From contig JAECUM010094113.1 in NCBI GenBank assembly GCA_016617855.1, positions 27,299 through 91,298 on the forward strand: a DNA stretch of 64,000 nucleotides, in the 5' to 3' direction. Of this stretch, positions 11,617-24,993 are shown one piece after another. Source of the DNA: Megalonaias nervosa (lineage: Eukaryota; Mollusca; Bivalvia; Unionida; Unionidae). Positions within the stretch are counted from its first letter, which is position 1; each line of letters starts with the position of its first letter. The translations under genes were made by a program, and so were the position numbers. Under the pieces are notes generated by a model. The model was not told where the DNA came from, made no database searches, and worked only from the letters and a program-made list of their open reading frames with translations.

Positions 11617-14600
11617 ATGATTTTTCACCTCGGTTGCAGCCACGATTTATTATATTGTTATTACTGACATAGTGATGATGTGGACTTCAAAATTTGAACA
11701 AAAATTGTACTGATTAATTACCTTTATCTTACTGAAAGATTTCTAGGATTAATTTGTGACAAGTTTTCATGAGAAACTGCACGCTGAAGTACATGTTCTA
11801 GAATGTGAAGTAAACAAATTGTTCCAGGTGTTTTGTGGTCCAATTTTAGTAAAATTATTATAACTTTTGAACTAACAGTGCTAGAAACTTCAAATGTGGA
11901 CCAAAATACTAGAAATAGAATTATCTTAATTTTATTCCATACTATTTGGAGCATTTCATTCATCTTCATGAACAAAAGATTCAATGAACATCATGGCAAA
12001 TTTTTAATTTGTTTTTTTTTTCTTTCTTTCAAGTCATATTTCAAAATACAGTTGTGAGCATGTACATTGGTAAATGATAACAAAACATATATCACTGTGT
12101 TGCAAATTTTATTACCTTTTCAGAGATACATAGTTTTATATACTTTAAAAAGGAAATAACAATGTTACAACATTTTTAGTAAACATGATGAAGGTCATCA
12201 CAATTTCTGCTGCTGCTGCCGTATGATACTCTGTTTTACCACAATATATTTAGAATTGCTTCTCAGGAATCAGGCACTGCAGTTGAAATTGGTAAACAGG
12301 ATAAAATGGGTTAAAAGATGTTACCTCTTGTAGTATAAGTATTAATCTGTTAATTATTTCTGAGCATACTTTGTTCCTTATCTGTGTACAAATATTTTCT
12401 GCACTTCTTTCTGAAGGGGCATATGCACAGCTAGCTTTCTCAGCTTGAATATGTTAGGGATCTGACATTTGTGGCTGTTATTTACAATTTTCAAACGCTC
12501 CCAGATATTACCTTTTGGATACATCTGCTCCAAAATAGGATTTTCACAAACATAAACTTACTTTATTGAATCAGTAGTTTACTGACTACCGTGCCAGATT
12601 TCTTATCTGTTTCATAATGCTGTATTAGTGTTTTTAGTCCATCAATGCCATAGTCTGCTTGTGCAAACTGAGGAACTCAAATAAACATCTCTACTTCTTA
12701 ACTGAATTTTTTTCATCCTTATTTATTCAGTTTATCTTAACTATGATGATCCGCAGAGTTTGAGTGATAAAAACAAAAATCATACTCGCACATGGTGTAA
12801 ACTATGTACAAGTGACCGGAGGTCCAAGTCCAGCTAAAAAAAAAACAGGTTAAAAGCATCCCTGGTCTAGTACATCTGACTCAAATCACTCACTGATGCC
12901 TCCCCATTAACAATTTCCCAGTTCCAAAAATCCAATATACTTTGTAATTTTAAAAATTGTTGTCATCATCACTATCACCAGCCCGTATCTGCCTAACGTA
13001 AGCATAATGAACCACGCCAGGAATCAGACATTTTGGGTTTTCTAGGTAGCCCGTATTTTAAACAAACATTTGTAAAACTTCTTCACAGAAAGTTGAAACT
13101 ATGCCTTAACACTTATTCTTTAGGCACAATGTGCCAAATCAAATTAAGTTTAACAACCATTCATGTCATGCCTGAAAAACCCAGATGTGTAAACAGCTGC
13201 TTACTCAAAAAACTGATGTCGCAATAAGAACGGTTATATAAAAATTGTCCACTTCATCAAGCATATTTTCATATTCGGGATGTTCAAATAATTTGCAGGA
13301 GTTTGTGTGTATCCCTGTTCTTCAAGTGTGCAAATTTGTACAAATTTTGCACGATTCACACATTCACACACCCTGACAGCATCTCTGTTTAAGTACTTTA
13401 CATATCAATGACCTCCGTGTGTATTTCTCTGTTGTTATGTAGTACTTCCGGTTTGTCATGCAGGGATTAAGCTACACTAATTCCTGATTGGTAGTTATTA
13501 TTTACCATGGACTAGAATAAGCAATAACCACCAGAGATCTCACTGTAACATATTTCACAGTGTGACACACTGGTAGTGTAGCTTTCAAATTGACAAAAGT
13601 AAACAAGATAAAATTAAATATAGAAACTTTGCATAAAAATGGTTATTACATGGCGAGTAAAGTACTTTATTATTCATGGGGAACACGTTTGTAATGTATC
13701 CTATATGCTGAACATGCTTCTGGGTTAAGATAATTAGCATGAAATGGGGGGGGGGGGCAGATTACAAACCATGTCACTTTGTTTTAATTTGCAGATGGCG
13801 TGCGAGTATACTCAACATTTTTAAAAAATTTTATTAATAAAAATGAGTGCATAGCACTGTAAATGCTGTTTCAGATGAATTCTCTATTTAAAGAATAACA
13901 AGGTAAACTAATAATAATTATTCATGACTGCTGAAGACTAAAATAATTTACATACAGCAAGTATCGTTTTGTATTAATTCTCCATCTCTTGTATTGATAT
14001 GTGTATCGTTGCTGCAAAAGTAACGATGCATCAATATATCGATAATCATTTTCCCCTAATAAACATGCTCATAGAGATATAACTCCAAAATTTATGGAAT
14101 ATCAAGTTTATCAAAGATGGTGAACTACATCACAGCCATTGCTTGAAAACAGACTGGCCCATGCAAATATGGTAACCACTTCACTAAAGAAACTCCAGTC
14201 TGATTTGAAACGCCAACAAGTTCACAGTTTGGGACCCCTTGGCGACAACTGGGTTAGAAATTATAAATTGATAAATGATCTATTTCTTCTGAATTTTTTA
14301 TATCCTTCAGGTTTTTTGTTTTTAAAATTGGTGGTGAGTGGGGCGGGGGAGGGGTGAATATCAGAATGGGTTGTCAAATTTAAGGTTCTGCAAGGCTTTC
14401 TGGGTGGAAAAGGGTTCCAAAAAGACAAAGTATATCTCTATATACATCCCTGTGAGAATTGGTGAGAATGAGAATGATGGCATAGTGATCTTCAAAGAGG
14501 CAACAATGTTAACAGTCAGGGTTTTGATGATCAGCTTCTGATGTAAAAGACTGCAATCAAAACATCAACTGGTGAAAACAATGCCTTGAGAAAACTTTAA

Positions 14601-15114
14601 ACAAATGTGGACTCTGTAGTGTAGTTTCCTAGGACTGAAATCACATCATCCTCCCCCTCAAAAAACCAGTATCTGGACAACAAAATGCTCTCCTCAAAAA
14701 CTACACACTATACCCCCACCCCAATGTTTCTGGGTTTTTTTAAACAAAGGATCAAATATCTATTATGATGTTCAAAAAAATTAATTTAATGATCTTACTG
14801 TAGCAACCCCCATCTAACATGGACAAGACGTCAGTTTACCTGGAAATCTGATGAAACTGTTGACCAAGTGTAGAATTTTCAGTGCAGCATCAATACATGT
14901 TATCTGATTACAACACATTGTATATATTGTAAAAGCTAATAAAATTATCTATAATGGGCATGTTTTCTTTTTATATTTGACGCTATATTAATGGAATTAT
15001 TACTTTATAATCATCGAAAGTAACAGATTTCACGCGTCATCGGAAATAAGCATTGATCATGCCGGGGTCGCATGACACCTCTCCTCTTTGTTACAAAATG
15101 CGGGTTATTAAAAC

Positions 15115-15132
15115 TTCATGAATATTCATGAA
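15115..15132. promoter_or_regulatory. Perfect 18-bp palindrome TTCATGAATATTCATGAA with adjacent CCAAT box
   Basis: The sequence equals its own reverse complement and has the ATGAATATTCAT core that resembles dimeric POU-factor sites. CCAATCAGAGG follows about 10 bp downstream (15,140-15,155), and the local 150 bp contain more CpG than the surrounding intron. It could be an intronic enhancer or internal promoter, but also simply the end of a repeat, because similar ATTAATGAG...CTGATTGG pairs occur in dispersed repeats at 36.2 kb and 57.6-58.2 kb. Confidence 0.3.
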
Positions 15133-16531
15133 ATTTTCAATCCAATCAGAGGAGATGTAAACAATTCGGTCAGTGGTTGTAGCACGTTCCTATGATATTC
15201 CTACACGAAGAAATAATCCCTCAAACTTTATGCAGACTTGACCAAAAGTTTCGCAATTTACATAAATGCATCATGTATCATCACAATTGGCATATTCCAA
15301 GCTTTATTTTGATACCAAATTTATATATCGGAAATGCTTATAAACCAACCGCAACAAGCATCGAATTTGTAAAACATCTGAATCTCCCCGTGTTGACATT
15401 GTCCACCATATTTGAATTTTCTAACAGCTGATAACGATGTCAAGTTTTCTACAACTGATGTTCCAAAACTAAACTTATTATTAATTTCGTACAAATTGGT
15501 GTGCCATAAGAACATGGCAAGATGAATTCTTTTTATAGTTTTTATTGTATTAATGCTTGTACGGTTTAGACAGTATACAGTGGCAAAATGCGCACGCAAA
15601 GCATAAATTTTCAACTACTATAAATAGGCTCAAGTTGTCGATGCTGTAAATATCTGAACTGACAAACGGTAATCGGTTTTAAATTATGTTCAACCTTATA
15701 TTCATTATGTTATTGCATTTGTTTAAATTTTGTAATGGGACATTGATGAAATAATGAGAAAAAAAATCGCATCATGATAAAAAAAAAATCGCATCACTAT
15801 CAGACAAATGCAAAATTTCAGTATTAACTTTTTTTTTAAAATTTTTTTTTTAATTATTTTTTTTTACTTTGACGCGCATAGCAGATTAACTATATGCACA
15901 CTTAAAGTGGGTTCTTAAATTCCCAATGCATTGATAACATTTGATGGGATCAATAATGTTTTCAAAATTCAAAACAAAAAAATACAGAATCTAAAAGTGA
16001 TACATTTTTTTGCATGTATATGATATTGAAATGTTAGTTCTAAGTGACATTGTTTAACATCACAGTATGTTTGAAACTAGGTCTTGCAACATTGTTTCAA
16101 TGACAATTATGAATAAACATTGCATTTTTGTCGTTTTCGAAGTTATTTTACATACGAACTATTGCTGATATATTTGTATTAAGTTTACTGTCATAAAAGT
16201 TGTGAAATGTTTATATGCTTTTCATTTATAAATGAAAGTATTGAAGTCAGACAACAGATTTAATGAGAGCATTGAAATCAGCAGGAAAAATGCAATCAGA
16301 ATATTAAATTTCATAATAATATCTCAACAAAAAAGAAAGTTATAACATTTTTTATGGAAAGAACATTTTAGTTTGGTTCCAAGACTGCCACATAATCTGA
16401 ATACATTTATAGAAGACACAAATTCTAGAAATTTGTAAATATTTTGGAATGCTGTTAAACAAATCTATATGAAGAAATCAAGTGTTTGCAGTTATTTCAA
16501 TATCAGAAAAATGACTGTGGTTGCTACTTAC

Positions 16532-16602
16532 TGTATCCTTTGGAGAAGAGATCTCTTGCAGCTTTTCCAAGATCACAATAGGTCGGAGGGGCCATCTTGC
16601 AC
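16532..16602 (-). CDS. VDAC: VDAC (mitochondrial porin), first coding exon; start codon at 16593-16595
   Basis: This exon encodes residues 1-21 of a voltage-dependent anion channel, the beta-barrel pore of the mitochondrial outer membrane that exchanges ATP, ADP and other metabolites. The translation begins MAPPTYCDLGKAARDLFSKG, which is the family's N-terminal helix motif (PPTY-DLGK-ARD-F-KGY) that lies inside the barrel. The ATG is at 16595-16593. Seven bases upstream, an intron ends in TTTACAG (acceptor just above 16602), so a non-coding 5' exon must lie at higher coordinates. The donor GTAAGT follows at 16531-16526. The last codon is split after its first base and joins the next exon in phase as Asn. 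Coding exons 1-4 here (64+135+121+111 bp) give residues 1-143 of an expected ~282. The paralogue number cannot be told, because invertebrates often have a single gene. Confidence 0.95.
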
Positions 16603-18400
16603 CTGTAAATTGATTTTGATCTGCTGATTATATGCTCAAGATTACAACATAAATTGTTTGTCTACATATCACTCAGATCATTCAATGAAAGCTTCCCAGT
16701 TAACTAGCCATCCAATTTGAGAAATCATTCAGATGTCCGAGGATAACCTTGAACTAGGACAATTAAATCATGCAGCTCCTTCAAATTGTCATCTTACCCA
16801 TTCCATATCATTTAGTAAGAAAAAAGCATCTAATTGGTAAACATCATGCAAACCTAAATAGCACAACAAAAGTCAATATTCAAGTGATGTGGATTTAGCA
16901 CCTTTTCCCAATCTTTTCACATAGGAAGGGCTTTAAGTTCTACGGCGTTTTTGAAAATTAAATTCTCAAGGTATACCATCAACGGTTTTTAGTTATGTAA
17001 ATTGGCCTAAAGATTGTTAACTGAGAATGCAAAACAAATTTTAAAAAAATCAAAGTGCACTGGCAACACGAATTTGTTGCCGAGTTTGCAGGTTCCATGT
17101 TGCAATACTTGTCCCGTTTGACGCCTAGATGTCAGCTGGTGAAACTTGAATAAGACACGATAGACATATGCAATTATATATTCATACAAGCTTTTTCAAA
17201 AACGCGATAGTATTCTATTACTGCACAAGAAGTGTCAAATGTAAAAATGTTACTTTAAATGTACGTTTCCCGTTGAAATGCCACACGAGGAATGATAGTC
17301 GCCGGCTCAAGGTCACAGCAAGAAAGGGTTTTAAGGTAAGAATACAAGGGGTTCAACATGGATGACTTTATCTCATTCATTCCAAATATCGTCTTGAAAT
17401 ACGAATAATTCACAAATAATTTATACATATATAAATTTCTATACAAAATAAAATATAAAATCAAAAGATTGCGTTTGATTTTGACTGGTTTAGAATATTC
17501 CTGTCCCAAAAAGTAAACAGTAATGAAAATGCTTAAAGCCGTCAAGTATGCTATTAGACTTGTTCTCAACAGTTTTGTCAATAGTCAATCGGAATAATAA
17601 GATCTGTCCGTTTGTTTGCAAGATTTACCGGCAAACCCGAACAGTCAATTCTGTATGCATATCTTCATTGCCTCTGTCTCAAGAAAACGTCTTCGATATC
17701 AGGCAGATTTTATTCGAATCATTTTATTGACCAAACTTTCGTAGTTTTGTTTTACCAGACTATATAAATTGTATCTTTAAATTTGTTAGTTAAAGAAGAG
17801 CAACAAGTATTTCGTTTATTTGTTTATTTTCTTTTTAAAATTAAGAGTGATGCACGGTAGGGTGCAACAGGATACTAATCTGTGGCTAACAAGTAAATAT
17901 AGCCACTATAGCAGTAGACGAATGCACCCAGAAGCATTGGCATCATCAAAGCAAGAAGGACGAGGGGTACGTGGCAACTGATCATAAACAGAAGTATATC
18001 ATATTGTTTTTACAGCCTTATTTCAATTTCTTTTAAATGTTTTAGAGTTGTTGTTTTTTTTATATACAGTACATGTGTAAATAAAATTAATGTACAGTCA
18101 GAAAACTGTTTGCAAGTGGGTTGGGGTGATATGAGATGGACGTATTCCGCTTACGGAGGCAGGGAGGAGTATTAATATTGATGCCAGGTATGAGGAGATC
18201 AGAAAATGCCCTATCCTATTTAATTTGTGTAGTCTCATATGGCAGAGGGTCAGTTCTCGCCGCGTCCTAATTGTCACAATTGTGTTAATAGGGCACTTAC
18301 ACACTTACCTGTGACCAGCAGGTTGATCTCCGTTTTGTATTGTTTGTTGTTGGGGGGGTTTTGTTGATTTTTTTTTTCCCCTGACATTACTGGTAGAGCC

Positions 18401-18797
18401 ACCAGTAATGTCAGAAAGAGCCGAGGTCTACTTGTTGGTCTAATACTTAACACAATATTAATGTTTTATATTATATGGAGATGTTTCCCCTACTGGGGAC
18501 CAATCCAGTACCCTTTTCCCAGCTGCAGTAAATCCATAAGAACAACACCAAAGGGGATTGCATGTGATGTGTGCCATGCTAAATATGTACATACATGTCC
18601 AACACTATTTATTAAAGCTTAGCCAGAAATGATGAACCCTAGATACGCACTAAATGCACCTTGCCAAATCTCACAGATGCTTTTTTCCAACCAGTGCACC
18701 TTTTCGGAGACCAGCATGTGCTCAGCAGTGATCATCTCACAATTATTACCTAGACTAACAAGTAGGTCTCCAATTTTTTTTTTCTGACATTACTGGT
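18401..18797. mobile_element. ~400-bp MITE with ~45-bp terminal inverted repeats
   Basis: The left end reads ACCAGTAATGTCAGAAAG, then AGGTCTACTTGTTGGTCTA (18,401-18,442). The right end reads TAGACTAACAAGTAGGTCTC, then a T run, then TCTGACATTACTGGT (18,751-18,797), its near-perfect inverse. An extra inverted CTGACATTACTGGTA directly abuts the left end (18,381-18,395), giving a nested hairpin. The interior (18,443-18,750) has no ORF, so this is a non-autonomous DNA element. Confidence 0.7.
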
Positions 18798-19149
18798 AGC
18801 AGAGACCAACCGGGTCAGACCATATTTCATACTGAAGTTTCACCGTCTGACCATTTCTGACTATCAGACACTCTTTAGTAATTAATAAATTTATTTTGAC
18901 TGACCTTGGTATGTGGATTGTAAGTAAAATATCTCTTCTTTTGAGCCATGGCATTAAATCCTTCAGAACACTCACTCTTTTTCGTATTTGTCCCTGTCAG
19001 AACAGAACACCTATGTATACATCTATTAATGACCTTAATCTGTAATATTGTTATATTTATGGTTGAAGTAAAAAAATATTATCTCCAACATAAACATTCT
19101 TTGGTTGCTTTCAAATTAGTGGCTGCATAATATATTAGTGACCAGAAAC

Positions 19150-22100
19150 AAGATCATATTGGTAACATGCAGCATTGATGTGGTTTACAGATTCTTCTCA
19201 GGAACTCAGTTGGTTACTGGAGTCCATTCATATATATTGAGCCATGTCTCCAACCTGCAGTAATTATATCTAGTCCCCTTAGGGATCCAGATATATTTTT
19301 CACCAGGATATTTGGTCCACAGGACCATGGATAGCTTTGTTCACGTATGAGTGATATCACAGCCAACTTTTTTCAGACCTGGATACTTCAGTTCCACCAA
19401 TGGATATGGTTTCATAAAAGTAAATTTCTTTGCACCACATCTGGAAGAAGTTCCAGCAATTTCAACTTTCCATTGCATGTTAGAAACCATGCTGGATTTG
19501 TATACGAGTTTTCATGGAGAATTGCACACAATATGAATTCATAATGACAAGCTGTATGATGCTGTCAGTTACTTGCCAGTTTCAGTTTTAAATCTGATAT
19601 CAGTATCATGAAAAGTCAGAATGACCTGTCATTCTTCGTCACTGATTTCAGTGTTTGCTTTTGTCACAGTTCCTACAAAAGATGTTTCTTTCTCTTCAGT
19701 GAAGTAGTTTTGCGTACCTTGTCTTGCAGCATTTCATATAATGATGCTGTTGTTGTTATACAGCAACTGACATTCAGCATGGCATCATAAAAGAGAAACA
19801 TTTAAAATCTGAAGCAACACTTTCACTGTCAGTGACTTTTCTGCATCTGAGAAACAATGACTGCCAAAGCACTGTGACACGTTTCCAAACTTGGTTCATG
19901 CACCGATATTTTGCATGGCCAGTTCCAGGAAAACCTGACTATTGCTGAATCTGATCATGCAGTGGTTAGTGTTAGATTGACTGTATATGATTATATCATT
20001 TGTGGATGATCTGCAATGTTATGACATAATGAAGGATTTCACAGAAGTGCTTGCATCATCGAAGACATCTTCATTGTCCATGATCCAGTTCTTGTTCATG
20101 ATTGATGAAAACATTGCCATTGACACTGTTGACCTAGAAAAAAAAATCTTGTGTACAATGATGTTAGGCTTGGCTGACAGGAAAGCCCAGCAAGAATGTT
20201 TTGCTGTAACCAGCAAAAAACAAAGATGTGATCTATGTGATAAGCACACATGCCTAAATTAATCCAGGACAACTGCAACACGTTGATGATTTTTATTGGG
20301 GTTGATGCACATGGCCTTGTAAACATTCACTGAACCTGTTGTGCCACTGCTGCTTTGTGAGATGAGTTTCAAAATTATGTTCCCAGAGGTCATTGGGGAC
20401 CTGTGTGGTTTCCTCATGAAGTAAACAACGAAGACTATTGGATGCTTGCCAGAGGGAATTGCAGGAATGCAGAAAAATTTTGAGGGCATTGGAACAGGAA
20501 ATTGGTGTGGTTGCAAAAGGCACACATGTACTCAATGAAGATGTCTAGAGGGGCACTTGTGAGTATTCCATGACCACCATTTGCGTATAAATTGCAGATA
20601 AAAACACTGGTTAAATTATTTATGGAAGGTTACCAACAGATTTATGAAAATCCTGTGTATTCCACGCTTAAAAGACCTGACAAGTGGAGAGAGCTCATGT
20701 TGAAATTACCAGCACAGGCAAATAATGCAAAGTACATGGAGGCCTCAAGTGGTATTCAGGGAGTTTACTGGGAAGAATTCTGTCATTGTTAAAGACTGGA
20801 AAATTTCACATGCTTAATAAATCAGTGGACTGGAACATTGATGGTGTCAAAACATTTTGAACAGAATTTATTGAAATATTCCAAAGTTGAACCTGCACCC
20901 ACACTAAAACGTGAAACTAAACCTACACAGGTAGAACTATTCTCAGCTCAAGAAGCTGTTCGTAAGCAAAAAAAAAATTGTTAAAGGCAAAAGCAAAACC
21001 CAAACCCAACCCAAAACCAAATGTCCACCTGAACCCAAACACTCACAACACATGTCTCTGGGACATATTATCTTGCCTGTAAAATATTCACTTGGACATG
21101 AACCTCTGTACAAATCTGTATTGTTGTACCCATTCAAATGTCCACCTGAACTTGAACCCCCATTTTGACTTGAACCTATATTTGGAGAAGAAGATATTAG
21201 GCTGTGAGAAGAACTTGGAACTTACAGGCAGGAACCACATTTAGGAAAAGGCCTTGGTGAAGGGTTTCCTGTATGTGTGACCTGCAACAAGTCTGTGGAT
21301 TTGTGGACCGGTTGGAAACACTTGTGGGGTTGATTCTTGCTGGCAATAATGCAGCAGAAGTCATCAATGAGACCACATCAGTTGGTCAGCAGTTGCTCAC
21401 CAACAGCATTATGAAGTCAGTTTCATGCATTAATATGCTAACTCACTGGAGAGATCAATAATGTATACAACACCAGTGATGAGTTCTGAGTTTTTTTAAA
21501 AGTGCTCTGCAAAATCATTGCTGCAATACAGCATGTTGTTGCAAATGCAACCCCTTGCATCATCTTAATGAGTATAATTTCATCAGTGAAGGTGGTATTG
21601 CACATGGGTAATTGTGAGTTGGTATCCAATCAGTGCTGTTTGGGGGCTTCAGTGCTATTAACTTGATAATGTTTTTGGCAAAGGGTGGTCAAGAAGGTAC
21701 CTGGAACATTGTTCGACTTCCAACTAGCGCATACTAGACTGAACTGGTTAATAATGAAACTTGAAGATTTCATTGGTGACTGGTAAAGGCTTCACAATTT
21801 CATACATGTACACAGGCCCACAATCATTTCTGCCATCTCGATTGAATCTCCACAGAATCCAGTTGACACCCGATAATTATGGATGAGCATGGTCCTTGCT
21901 TGGCTCAAAGATATTGAGATTCCTTAACAAATCTTATGCGTGGGATGTAATATTGCACAAGACATTGTCAGAATCACCTCTTTGTTCCAGGTTAATCTGA
22001 CCGGTGATGCTGTCAGTGGCAGTTTACTGTTCAGGTGTGGGAAGCATAGGTTCCATGAATGTAGCCATGGGAGCATAGCCACGCAGACTTACATATTCAG

Positions 22101-22750
22101 GTTCTCCCTGAATGCACTCTAGGATGATCTGCTGTTGATTACTCCAATGGAGCCCAAATTTCTTCCATGCAACAATCCCCTATTGATGCAACATTTTTTG
22201 TTGACCAGGGTGGGCACACTTTAGGATTGAGATGATACAATGACAATCATGGGTGTATGTGTAACAACCATTAATGTTATCAATGTTATCAATGTGAGAA
22301 AGACCATTTTAGTGACTTTAAGGAAATGACCTCGGCGATGCTGTCAGAGGATTGTTCACAGGAGTGCCAAAGGTTCTTATTGGTCCTGACAATGCACACC
22401 GCATTGATTGATAAAAACAAGTTGCAATGTGAGTGTCTGAATCAGTTGAAAAATCTGGGATTGCATGTGGTTCAGTGGATTTGAGATTGGCTGCATATTT
22501 TAAAGTTCCAGTTGCATTTCAGTCAGTAGCAATAATGGCAGCCTTGGTTACTAAAATGATAAATAACCTCTGGCACACAACATTCAGTGCTTGCAAATTT
22601 GACCAAGGGAAGTGGATTGTGGTTGATGATGGGACACAAAAGGTATTGATGAATCAAATAATATATAAATGGAAAGTAAAGTTTCTCCTTGACCCAATTC
22701 AAAAATGTACACAATTCCATGTTTGACATGGACAACTCTGTGTTACTAGA
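19150..22750 (+). other. Region of broken, unrecognised open frames
   Basis: Several plus-strand frames of 60-97 codons follow one another with stops between them: about 19,347-19,544, 19,987-20,262 (with CDLCDKHTC, a possible zinc-knuckle-like Cys/His cluster), 20,592-20,792, 21,273-21,461 and 22,433-22,726. GC content is a little above the flanks and the frames look protein-like (long runs without stops in overlapping order). I cannot assign any of them to a family with confidence. The pattern fits a decayed large transposable element or viral-like element; a Maverick/Polinton origin is one possibility. I see no catalytic motif that would settle it. Confidence 0.3.
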
Positions 22751-23416
22751 TTGAAGTGTCTGAGATTTTCAGTGTTATTCATACTGAGCTAGGATTGCTG
22801 ATGAATGTGGATGAGTATAATTACAGGTGCATGACATGTCTAAATTATTTTCTCTCATGTGAGGTCTTCTTGGAAATCAATGGGAAACTTGTACAAGACA
22901 ATGATACCAGTAATGAATTTGTCAACAACAGCATCATGGTGATTTTTTCAATGCACATGATAACTTCTGAGATGTCTGCAAGGTTGTTTTTGGAGCCAAC
23001 CTGAAAGGGAACAACTGCAGTGCAATTTGGCATTGCTACTGGTAAAGTTGTATTGTCAAAATGAATATTTTAGATGCTTGTGACTACAGAAGTGCTTTTA
23101 TTGTCATTTCTTGTGCTCACCAGAGACTTGATATAAATGCTATTTAGGGACAGTTTACATGGCAAATAACTACTGAGCAATGTATCTGTGTTCCGACACA
23201 TGTTCATGGTATATCACAAGCTATGGTCATACATGCACCAAATATTTAAACATTGACATGGGTCTGCTTATTTCCCAGAGAGACTTCACAATGCTGTATG
23301 CACTTTATTACTTTGAACTGGAACACCTGGAGTGGAGCTGTTCCTGCAGTTCATAGTCAGCCTACACTTTTTAATGTATGTGTAAATGTGCCTGGTGTCA
23401 TATACAGATGCATTTT

Positions 23417-23646
23417 GTGCCCCAGGTGACAGAGTGGTCTAAGGCACTGCCTTTACAGATCACTGACATATCACTGACATGTCTATGTAGGTTCAAGTCT
23501 CTGACTTGGCCAACATGGGTATGTGAGGAACCTTGCCAGTAGCTTCCCAGGTTTTTTGGGGGGGTTCATCCTCCATCAAATACTCAGGCTGCCGTGTATA
23601 GCATATCATGTGCAGAAAAATGGTGTTAAACCCATAACAACAACAG
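23417..23646 (+). mobile_element. tRNA-derived SINE, family B, full-length degenerate copy
   Basis: The tRNA-like head GACAGAGTGGTCTAAGGCAC is followed by the B-box-like GTAGGTTCAAGTCTCTGACT. The body contains GGCCAACATGGGTATGTGAG, CTTGCCAGTAG and CAGGCTGCCGTGTATAGC, and the tail AATGGTGTTAAACCCATAACAACAACA. It matches copies at 48,702-48,950 and 38,475-38,626. Confidence 0.8.
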
Positions 23647-23955
23647 CAATAGATGCATTGCTGTGATTCTCTCTTTTAAGCTGATGTTGGAGTGGAGAGA
23701 TGGCTGAATGAGGGCCATTGATGTACCTTTGGAAAACCTGTAGTTGTTTTCTCAAATATACAATTATACAGGAGAATAAAAAAATAATGTATCACAAACT
23801 TAAGGTTGGTCTTAACAAAACCAGCTTGCAAAAATAAAAGTGCAATAAAAAAACAATTGTGGGCATGCTTTGAGGTTTTCTTTTGCAAAGCTAACTGGAA
23901 ATATTCTCTAGAGGCTGATGCAGACAAAACTTAACCATGTTAAGGAGGCCAAAAA

Positions 23956-24165
23956 ATGAACACTGATAATACTAAAGTTATTGAGGTGGTGTCAATGCAG
24001 AAGAGCTACGGAATGTTTCCATTTCTCTTGGCCATTCCAGCACTGTTGGTGGCTGTGGCTCCCACAGTTGCAAAAGCAGCTACATTAGGGGTAGTCAGAA
24101 CTGCATCTAGGATGGCTGTAGGAAATGCATTTGGAGGATACATAGTGTCTGGTGGAGCCTGTTGA
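23956..24165 (+). CDS. Hypothetical 69-aa hydrophobic peptide (doubtful)
   Basis: A short open frame with an ATG in the context AAAAATGAAC. The peptide has a polar N-terminus (residues 1-16), then a hydrophobic stretch FPFLLAIPALLVAVAPTVAK (residues 22-41) and a small-residue-rich end (GNAFGGYIVSGGAC). Small membrane-active peptides of this style occur next to capsid genes of some large DNA transposons and adenovirus-like elements. That resemblance is general and not a family match. No promoter or neighbouring intact gene supports expression. It could be a chance frame. Confidence 0.2.
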   Translation: MNTDNTKVIEVVSMQKSYGMFPFLLAIPALLVAVAPTVAKAATLGVVRTASRMAVGNAFGGYIVSGGAC

Positions 24166-24993
24166 CATATAAAAGAAGGAAAAGATTTATGATTATCCAG
24201 GTGTCAGAGCAGAAGAGGTCTTTGGTTGTGGCCTCACTGTTAATGGCCTCAGTGTGTCTGTTGACCAGTTTTCATTTACTCACAATGACAAAATAAGTCA
24301 AGCATTTCAGAGGTGACTATGGAGGATGAATTTATGTCATTGAACCCCGTGCATGTGGGAAACTGGCATGATTAACCGGGGGTGGGTGGGTGGGTGGTGT
24401 CTTTCTGCATCCCATATGGCTCATTTTGCATTGGGTCTTTAAATTTACTGATATATCCATGAAATCCACAAAATTGGTACCCCACAAAAAATGGCTATAT
24501 AAACATAAACAACATTAGTCATGTGATAAAACATTATATGACATTATAGCAATCTAAAAACATTAGAATTCCACCAATTATATTCTGTGTGCTTGAGAAC
24601 TATCACAAATGGAAGGTTATCATTGTCAGAAATCAATTACTAAAATGGCAGTTCAGTTCTGGATTCACTTATTTTGTCATATTAAGTTCAAGGTCATGCA
24701 CAAGGAGATTAGGTAAATGAGAGAAGGTGTTGCATGTACAGTGGTCTGTCACTGTAATAATCCTCACTATGCTACAGGTCTGATCTTCTTCCATCAGTGT
24801 TACTTCATTTATTTCACTTAAGTATAATTCTGGACTAATTACAACCAATATGGTTTCATATCCTTAAATACTTTGATTTAGTGTTCATTAAGACGGAGTC
24901 TTGTGGGCTTATCCCATAGTAACTGACCCCTTATTTATTATGATGGGTTACTTTTATGACTCACATGATCAGCATATGTTTCCCTGAATATAT

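Larger units (their letters stand above)
7717..16531 (-). other. VDAC intron 1 (about 8.8 kb)
   Basis: A large intron between the first two coding exons. It holds two transposon-derived coding fossils (8,858-9,270 minus; 11,390-11,616 plus), partial inverted-repeat elements near 7,877 and 10,510, a short ~46-bp repeat of TACGACTA-G type at 11,090-11,215, a run of G at 13,747-13,758, and a perfect 18-bp palindrome near 15,115. The stretches 12,060-15,000 and 15,650-16,500 show nothing recognisable apart from A/T runs. Confidence 0.7.
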
